From Heliocidaris tuberculata (Eukaryota > Echinodermata > Echinoidea > Camarodonta > Echinometridae): a stretch of DNA of 64,000 nt. Made by a program: the position numbers and the translations under genes. Position 1 is the first letter of the stretch, and each line of letters starts with the position of its first letter. Below, piece after piece: positions 55,531 through 64,000 of the stretch. The stretch lies in NCBI GenBank assembly GCA_025618425.1, contig CM046835.1:17938995-18002994 (forward strand), in the 5' to 3' direction. The notes beneath the pieces were generated by a model. It did no database searches. It saw nothing but the letters and a program-made list of their open reading frames with translations, and was not told the origin of the DNA.

Positions 55531-58500
55531 AATAAATTTGTTATACATCAACACACTCATAATTTCCCTTAAAAACACAAGTTTTAGGCAGTGTTTATCA
55601 AACCCATTAAACATTTTTGTCTGCAATTACTTTTTTTTTCTGTTAGTTGTATTGTGCATTCATTATACTGAAAATTTGTAAACAAAAGGATGACAGTTTC
55701 ACGCAAACTAGTTATGAATATTATTGTGTAAACAGATTAATTTTTCATATTTTTGTTGATATTTTATGTTCTATCTATCTCCATGTCTATCTTTCATCAC
55801 AAATAAGCACACAATTATACAATATCAGATCTCTATGGTACAATATAAGCCAAACCTTTCATTCTTTCTCTTGATTTTCTTTCATGTTTCATGTCTTTCT
55901 CCAATGTCCTTATGACAGCCCCTCATATTATCATAACCTTAATGTACTTTCCATCTCCCCCTTATCTTCCTCAATATTATATCTTGCCAACTTGCAATGT
56001 TCCTCTTTCACTTATCTTGTTTTATAATCTGACTTAAGACTTCACCTTTCATGTTACAAGTCACATCTCATCTAAGCAAGAAATACTCAAAATGAAAGAT
56101 ACTGATATATGTCCAGGTCAAAGACATCACTACTGAAGACTACCATCATCAGTCATGACAGGCAAGACAGACAAAGTGTATCCCTAGGAGACAAGCACCA
56201 CCTTTTATACATCTGTCTACATCAAGAGTAATCACCTTTCAACTCTATTTCCTTATCTTATTCATGTTCGAAAAGCAATCACTTTGCCTCCTTGACTCTT
56301 ATAACATGGCTTCCTTACTAAATCACTATGTACTTTTCACATTTTGCTTGAATTTGTGATTCAATGAAATTTGATAATCTTCACAAATGACACCATATGT
56401 TTCTTCTGTGCATTATGGAAATGATTCCATCACTGCTATGTTTACTGCTTCATTTTACAGCAGACACAGATGGAGATCTTTTTCCTCTTACGTTTTTTGG
56501 AAACTTTATACACAACATATTTTCAAGCTTCCTTCTGACAACACAAGAAGACTGATTTCATTCAAATTTTGATTTGAAGTACTAGTACTTTGAACCAATT
56601 TGAAATTTGAAATGAGAGGTGCAGTTATAGATTCAGTGTTTTGAAATATCTCTAAATCACAAATGTAAATGAAGTTTCAAGGAAATCAGAAAACATAATC
56701 AGATCAACACTTCCACAGTTGTTTAATTCTTGTTTTATGACATGCAATTCCCAACCACTGACTTCTGAGGCACAATCTTTAACTGGTTTTAAAAAAGTTA
56801 TTCATGTGCAGATGTTAAATATTCCATGAATACTGGTTTCTACTAACACCAAGTTCAAATCGTCATCATTCATAATCAGTCTAGTACTTAGGACAAGCCA
56901 TAATCACAAGGACCAGACACTTCCCCCTTCTTACATGTCAACATGTAATGGATCTGGGCCCCCACGAAGAGTTTTATGAATGAACTAGAAAGTCTACTTT
57001 GATATATGACTGGTGTCTTGGGGAAATAAGCAAAGGATTGAGGGAAAAGAAAAGAAGAAAACAAGTTCCTTGAATTTGGTCTGTTTGCCTACCAGAGGGA
57101 TCATAAAAGTTTTATAGCATGAAAACTAACACTACATACAAATGTGACAAATTATGAAACATCAGACTAATATAGGTTTTTACATAAGTGACCAAACTGA
57201 AAAAAATACAGCGATGATACAGCTTTCCAAATTTCAAATGTGCCTGAGTTTCCCATTTATTCTTGTCATTACCTTATTAATGATTAGTTCATCTTTGTAA
57301 AAAAATTTTACAAATGTTATTCTATTTAGCATTTTCCATTACAGATGAAAAAAGTAAAATACACATGCATCTTTCAAATGCTTCAAAATACATATTTAAC
57401 CACTGAAGCCCGAGTCTCAGAAAAAACAGATTTTAACCCATTGAAAAATGAAGGGTTATTTAAAGATGAGACAAATTCTAATGGGTTATGGAAGAAATAC
57501 AGACTGAATCTGCCAATAAAGAACAAACATGACAACAAATACACAACTGTGCCTTATCACCATCAAAACAATAAAAGGAAGAGAAAAAAAATACGGTCTG
57601 TAGCCTATGTCTGAATTCCATTTCCACTCCATTTAGCACAGGTCTAATTGAAAATCCACCATTTGAAGCTGATATCCAGTCTATTGTTCGGCTAGGAAAA
57701 CAAATCGAGTGTGAATGGAAGTCTGCTCTTTGATCTTATTTCACTCTATGCTAGATCAACATCTAGTTATAATTTACACTACGTTGTTGAAGATACACAG
57801 TTTAAGGTACTTTTAACGAATTGAATGGATGATGCAAAACTAGTTCATTTTGTTTCAGGTAGCATAATAATCACAAAAAGTTGAATATTCTCCCCCCTAA
57901 AAAATGATATTTGTCAGTAAATAGAAAAAAATGAAAGTTATTTTAGAGATGATTTTATTTATCCAAAGTATTCGTCTGCATTTCTGTACTTCTGTATAGT
58001 GATATTGTCATTCAACTCATCCATTGCTAAAAAGAGCATTCCATCTTCAGCCCCTGGGTTTCAAAGACACGAAGGTCTCTTCCTTTGAACTAATCATTAC
58101 CTCATTCATTTTAAACTTGTCAAATGCAGAGGCAGGAACAGGCCTGAGGGGTTAGTCTACTTACTAAGACTTGGCTAAAGTCATTTTAATGAGAAGGGAT
58201 AAGACTTATACCTGTATGAAGCCAGACTACTTTGTAGCTTGAAGATGTTCTATTTATTGATCTGCTTTGACAATAAAAGGAGCAGTTGTAAGGTTACATC
58301 CATGATACCCATCTGAAAATAAATCACCCGTGAAATCATTGGTGTGCAAAGCTCTATTCATCATAGAAGTGCCAGTCTAACTATTGACAAATTTTATAGA
58401 GTATGACATGTTTACACTGGGATGAAGCAACATTTCCCTGAAACCTTGTGGGCATTTATTCTGATGAAAAAGGGGGACATGCCTTCCCGGTCCCTGCCCC

Positions 58501-58589
58501 TCATCCCCCATCCTATAACAGTTGTGTGACACAAACCTCTCCAACCTCCCCTCCCAACCTGTCTCTCTGTCTCTGCCCCCTCCCTCTCT

Positions 58590-58597
<8 letters not shown>

Positions 58598-58650
<53 letters not shown>
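58598..58650. repeat. TC dinucleotide array
   Basis: About 24 CT units inside a pyrimidine-rich tract (58560-58655). Confidence 0.93.
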
Positions 58651-58653
<3 letters not shown>

Positions 58654-58975
58654 TCTGTAAAAATCTGAAAGAATTGAGTACTTTCTAGTCTTTCATATCC
58701 TCAAAACTATTAAGCTTTCTAGAAGACACATAAGTGTGAACACAGTATTGATTTCATGTCTTCATTTGCTGCCCAGCGAGAGCTTCATGGTCTGACTGGG
58801 CAGGTCCCATCATGGAAGGGTAGCACTTTATTCACAGCATCGTACCAGCGGGGATTAACTGAGCTATAGGTGTCACATAAATAGCATCCAGCGGCTTTAT
58901 ATTCTTTGTTGGCATTTTTGTATGACTGCACACCTTTCATGATTTTTTTTTTATCCCTCCATTTTTATCTCCCCC

Positions 58976-59010
58976 TTTCTTGTTCTCTCTCTCCCTCTCT
59001 CTCTCTCTCT

Positions 59011-59041
<31 letters not shown>

Positions 59042-59080
59042 CCTCTCCCTGTCCCTCTTTCTCTCTGCCTCTCTTTCTCC
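58976..59080. repeat. TC-rich array
   Basis: CT repeats with CCC interruptions over about 100 bases. Confidence 0.9.
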
Positions 59081-59958
59081 TCCAACTCTGTGTCCCTCAT
59101 CTTCCCTTCAGTCTATCTTTCCCATTTCCAGCTCTCTTTTCATGATCTGATCTTTTTGGACTCTCTGGGGGCACAAAGTTGGGGCAACATATCAATATGC
59201 AATATTGCAAAAAAATATATTTTTTCATAGTCAAAACACCAGGACCTTTCTTTTCACAAAAAAATAGGCCCATATTTAAAAGAAGGGTAGGCCTAAGTAT
59301 ATTGTTCAACTGGTCTATTCAAGTCTATATGTTTTCATGAATGTTCTTGAGTATTTCATTCTGTTAGTGAGATTTTATGACTAGAAAAGCACAAACTTGA
59401 TGCCTTCTACCACAGGCATGAATGATATTGAAACTCTCTTCGGCAAAGTATAGTCTGGACCTATGGTAAGCGAGCTAGACAGACCAAATGATGACAAAGT
59501 AGAAGGGATTGTATCAAATATCTTTTTAGCCCCATGAGCAGGCTTAAATCCACCAGTCCTAAGACTTCAATTGGAGCCTAAGTCACAATAAAATGATTGC
59601 TGAAGAGAAAGGTGGTTAGAATCACATAAAATCCAAGATTTGCACCATGGATCTACCAATAGCCAATCCAAGAAGTTATCCTTTTCAAATTGAGATACAT
59701 CAATTACTTCAATTTGAAGCAAATCTATTCAAAAATTCAAATTCCTTTAGATCACCTCTGTGATTAATGATTTAGTTTTTCCCCTAATGACAGCATGATC
59801 AACGTAATAGAGATGTATTGTAGTTCATCTTGCAGGAGAATTAAATGGGCACTAAAATGTTAAAGCTAATTCTCCTTAAGGTCTGAAACATATATTAGTC
59901 AAAGATGAAATTGAGGTTGTCATAGATAGGATCCTCCCTCATGTTTCCCCCTTTCTTT

Positions 59959-59962
59959 CCTC

Positions 59963-59988
<26 letters not shown>
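59959..59988. repeat. TTTC tetranucleotide run
   Basis: About seven CTTT units. Confidence 0.88.
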
Positions 59989-59994
<6 letters not shown>

Positions 59995-60429
59995 CTTTTT
60001 TTTTCTCTCTCTCTATCTCTCCCTCTATTACACACATTATCTTATTTGGACAAAACAGATGAACTAATGTTAATAAACTTATAGGATCAAGATGTATAAG
60101 TAATAAGTTAAAAGAGATTGAGAGTTAGATTCAGCTTATTTAAAAAATACAATTACAAATCATTATACTAACACCCAAGCTTTCAAGTCCAAATCAAAAG
60201 TCCAAATTAAAAGACTAAGTATTCAAAAATAGCTCTCAGACCACATTCCACACATTCATGTATATATTTTCAGACCACTTTCCACACATATATTTTCAGA
60301 CCACTATACAGTCCACAATGGTTCTGTTACCTAAAAAGCTTATTTCCTCTTAATTTCAATCAACTCTCTGTTACAAACTAAACAAATCCAAAATCGCTTG
60401 ATCTTTAAATATTATCCTATTATCCTAGC

Positions 60430-60900
60430 ACATTCATCAAAATTACAATCATGAGCGACAGCTATGAAGGTTATCACAATTTCTTTTCTACTCCCGAATA
60501 TCTCTCCAAAATCTGCATGTTTATGTTTGCGTGTAGAGTATGCATAAAAGCAGAATTTGTACAAGCCAGAATATGGAATCTAACCCTTTCAAAGGAATTA
60601 ATGAAGCCCAAACGCGTGATGACTTCCACTCAGACAGTCTAAATAATGAGCAGTCACTTTGAATTAGGCCGCATCATGCACAGAGAAAACAACACAAATG
60701 CTCAAGTGCATGCAAGCGGCATGACCCTCCTTTGTGTCCCGGGCGGAGGAGCCCAATTTTTTTCCTCTTACAAATTAGAGGCCTGCACGACGGGACCTCC
60801 AGCTCATACAATCAGAGAGATAAGATCTCGGTACATGATGCGCCCTGGGGTGCGAATCCAACGGAATGCGTTGAACGACTAGCAGCTTGTTCTACTCTAC
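60430..60900. promoter_or_regulatory. CpG-enriched patch upstream of SULF
   Basis: Higher GC and CpG than its surroundings (GTCCCGGGCGGAGGAG, GCACGACGGGACC, GGGGTGCGAATCCAACGG). It lies 6.5 kb upstream of the SULF start codon and could be a distal promoter or non-coding first exon, or exonic sequence of an unrecognised transcript. Two overlapping open frames in different phases argue against coding. Confidence 0.25.
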
Positions 60901-61368
60901 TACTCTTCTGTGAACAGAAGTTTAGCCTAGTTTCAAACTTTGGGATTGTTCTTTTAACCTTCCCATACCTTATATTGTTACATAAAATTCTGCTTGAAAT
61001 GTTACAATTATTGTGAAAAAGATATAGTTAGTACATTTAATCTAGGTCACTGTAACTAAAGAGGGTTTTTTTTTTTTTTAAATAAGCTTACAAAGCCATT
61101 GTGACAGAATGGTATATGGTAGATGTATTTCTAAAAAATGAACATAACCTGTTATGTTTTTTAATCAAAGTGAAATAAAACCGTAGCTGTACACCTTTTG
61201 ATGTACCTTGAGGTTTTTATGGTAACCCAATGGAAGGTTGGGGTGGGGTGGTGGGAGGGGGCAGACTATTTCTTTTCTGTTTTTAAAAATCCATACCAAC
61301 CAATATGAGTTCTGGAATAAATCACATAGTTAATCTTATCCACGATGAAGTTAGTATACTTCTTTTAA

Positions 61369-61956
61369 AGGGATATCCAACCTTAATAGCAAGTTGCTTT
61401 GAAAGAAAGAGGAAAAATTAGAGAAGCAGATTGGTAAAAGTTTGAACGAAATCGGACAAGCAGTCAGTAAGTTATGAATTTTTGAAAGTTGAAATCACTA
61501 TGCATATGGGAATTTCAAATTGGCCGAATAGGTAATGTCATTGTGATGTAGCTGTGGACAACTCCCCCATTCGCTCTAACACACAAAATGACTAAAATGT
61601 CACTTTTTTTCAAAATGCACTACTCGGTAGGATTTTTTCGTTCATGAGGACCTATAACAATATGCTATCTCCAATATATTTTGAGTACTGCCCCGAGGGT
61701 AAAAGTGCCTCGAAGAAAACCTCAAATTAATGATATTTTTGTGTACGACAAATGGGAGAGTTGTCCACAAAAATGTCACAATTGACTCACCAAATTGCCA
61801 ATTTGAGATTCGCATAGATGTAGTGATCTCATTTTTCAAACATCCATAACTTTCTTAGTCCTTGTCCGATTTCTTTCAAACTTTCACCATCCTGTTTTTC
61901 TAATTTTTCTGCTTGAAATCACACAAATCATCTAATTACCAAGGTTGGATTGCCCT
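61369..61956 (+). mobile_element. Palindromic 588-bp MITE with TTAA target duplication
   Basis: Flanked by TTAA at 61365-61368 and 61957-61960. Ends AGGGATATCCAACCTT and AAGGTTGGATTGCCCT. Inverted arm blocks include AAATTGGCC / ACCAAATTGCC, GTGGACAACTCCC / AGAGTTGTCCAC and GAAATCGGACAAG / CTTGTCCGATTTC. No coding capacity. Same architecture and length as 28874-29462. Confidence 0.9.
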
Positions 61957-61960
61957 TTAA

Positions 61961-64000
61961 CTCATTTCTTTGCCTGGCTGTGACAAAATACAGCCCCATG
62001 CATCCTCCAACATGATGCCTCTCCCTCTCTCATCTACTGCAAGAGGTCAGGGCAGTGCTCAAAATACACCGGAGCTCAAGTGACTTTACCACTGGAGCTC
62101 AATATAGCACCTGCATTTTCTTCTCTGGAACATGTATGAATTACTTATCATTTTACATGTGTGATAACAGACTTATAATAAAAAGATACACAAGTTCTAA
62201 AACTACTGTCAAAATATTTGAAAAGCACTCAGAATTGAAATACAGTTGTATGGATGACTGGTGTATTCCTGAAATAGTGGGATATGAAACATTGAGTCTG
62301 CTGCATTTTCTTCCCAGGTAAAAGAAAATTTGGAAATATCAAGTATGCACTGAATTCATTCATTTGCAATTCAATTTAATAATCATACAACTCTAACTGT
62401 TCCACAATTTCTTTGAACAGTACCTTTCAGTCTGAGCCTGCTTGAAGCAGAATTTTAATAAAGCCTTCCTTCTCCTTGATTTGATGGCAACCAACAATAA
62501 AATTGTGTTTGTATTTAAGACCATGAAAGGAAGCATTTGGCAAAATTCAATTGCAATATTCATGTCCATTTTTCATTTGGCCATAGATAGAAAGCAATAA
62601 ACTATTACCAACAATAGACTGCATTTATGCCTGTCCCTGAGTTCCATTGAGCTCAAGGCGGGGACGAGAAGGGATTAAAATGTAATGGATGCAACCATGT
62701 TGAAACTGTGATAACACTCAATGCATGTGTGATTGCATGCATGACTTGATTAATGGCATACATTTGTACCACTGATATGACCCACACAGAGAGTACACTG
62801 CATTGCTAAATGTTGGAACTTTGCATGAAAAGGAAAAAAATCAATAACTCTTGCTGATAATACAATCATACAAGAATTTTTCTTGTTTCATGAACAATTG
62901 AGTTTTAACATTAAAACCAAGGAAATGCCAATGAATAACACCAAATCTAGATTGAAATTGCTCATTCTTTAAAATTTTGTTGGGGAACGCCTAAATAAAG
63001 GATATTTTACAAAATTACAAATACTTCTTGTAAATTGTTCTTCCAAAATCTTGTTACCAACCATTTGAAGATTTTCTAATCAATGTGTATAATAATGTGT
63101 GTAATAAGCATAATATTCCAAATGAAAGGACACTTGCAAGAAAACTTGTTATACTCGTAGCTATAAAAAAAAAATTAAAAATCTCTCTCTCTCTCTCTCT
63201 CTCTCTTCATCTTTCTCTATTTCTCGTTACCTCAATCTCTCTATTTCTACTTTCCCATCTTTCTATCTCTCTCCTCCCCATTCCTCTCTATCTCTCACCA
63301 ATTCTCTCTATGGATGTCCCCCCCCCCCCTCTAAATCTCTCTTCATCTCCCCTTTTCTCTATATCTTTCTCCTTCTCTCCATCATCTTTCATCTTATCCT
63401 TCCTCCTCCCCAGCCGACACCCTATGTGTCTGGTTCTGTTGTTGTTTTAACAAATGTCATGTGTAAGGGCATCTCGTTGGGGACTCCCCAGGCCATAATT
63501 GAATTTGGAAATGATCTAGGGAATTTGCCTGCTTGGATTTATGAATTATGATGCAAACTCAGCAACTCACATAGCTTGCATGCATGTGATTTCCAATTTA
63601 AAAATGGTTACTGTACAGTGAAATTATGCATTGGAATATGGTATTAGTTTTTAATGACACGATTTCTAATACACTGGATCTAGCTCTGTTGGTGGTTTGT
63701 ATGTTGGTGGTTTTCCTTCCTCTTTGGAGGGATACCCAGTATGGCCATAGATCGCTACATCTACCTTTCCTTTTTTCAAATCTAATATCTACAAATTAGG
63801 ATGCTACACATCTATAAGTTGAAAACTATCAGGACATAGCATTCGCTCATATTAATTTTAGGCCAGAGATACAACTTCTCAAACAAGCAAACACTAGTTA
63901 CTTTATTGCCAATAATTGCCAGAATGAGAATGAACATCATTATGGTAGTGGTGAGAAAAATAATGAGTATGGTGGTGGTGATAAAAATAATGAGAATGAT
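61961..64000. other. Flanking sequence, nothing recognised apart from a TC array
   Basis: AT-rich. CT repeats lie at about 63181-63206 with pyrimidine-rich sequence to 63415. No protein or RNA gene was recognised. Confidence 0.6.

Larger units (their letters stand above)
54392..60429. other. 5' flank or 5' UTR intron, no gene seen
   Basis: AT-rich with scattered open frames of 60-130 codons, none resembling a known protein. Contains one hairpin (55.48 kb) and TC microsatellites (58.6 and 59.0 kb). A purine tract lies near 54.74 kb. Confidence 0.6.

Noticed and set aside
60646..61016. Two overlapping open frames in a GC-richer patch
   Set aside because: Different frames over the same bases and no recognisable domain; kept only as a CpG-rich patch.
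1..64000. Prokaryote-type systems (CRISPR, operons, phage, toxin-antitoxin)
   Set aside because: Spliced eukaryotic gene structure throughout; no such arrays or gene clusters were seen.

Overview
The window reads as animal nuclear DNA. It is AT-rich, full of microsatellites (GA/TC, GAA, AAT, AT) and short palindromic transposons, and it carries one large intron-rich gene. The gene's divergence from vertebrate homologues and the repeat types (TTAA-flanked palindromic MITEs, tRNA-derived SINEs) suggest a marine invertebrate deuterostome, most likely a sea urchin or other echinoderm. The species is inferred, not proven.

The only protein-coding gene I can support is a SULF-type extracellular heparan sulfate 6-O-endosulfatase on the minus strand. 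Translation starts at 53995, just after an in-frame stop at 54017-54019. Fifteen coding exons run down to 2105. Every junction has GT/AG signals, every reading phase matches, and together the exons encode 959 codons. They give a signal peptide, a sulfatase domain with the formylglycine motif CCPSR, a hydrophilic domain that is unusually acidic in its largest exon, and the Cys-rich C-terminal domain. The last codons are ambiguous: either the final exon reads on to a stop at 2067-2069, or it splices to a candidate exon at 303-364.

Layout: 1-9 kb holds eleven closely spaced 3' exons (numbers 5-15 once exon 5 at 15.4 kb is counted) separated by short introns, several of which carry MITEs. 9-15 kb is intron 5 with very long AAT and GAA arrays. 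15.6-33.3 kb is intron 4. Exons 4 and 3 lie at 33.3-34.2 kb. 34.2-53.1 kb is intron 2. Exons 2 and 1 lie at 53.1-54.0 kb. 54-64 kb is 5' flanking or 5' UTR-intron sequence without a recognisable gene.

The most informative non-genic content is a set of mobile elements whose boundaries can be read directly: palindromic elements of about 590 bp with TTAA target duplications, two hAT-like MITEs with perfect 8-bp target duplications, a 150-bp element with 26-bp perfect terminal inverted repeats, a 156-bp MITE whose empty site is visible in another repeat copy in the same window, a foldback element built from a roughly 16-bp motif, a short MITE family with at least six copies, and four tRNA-like SINE copies. 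I found no CRISPR array, operon or other prokaryotic system, and no convincing second gene.
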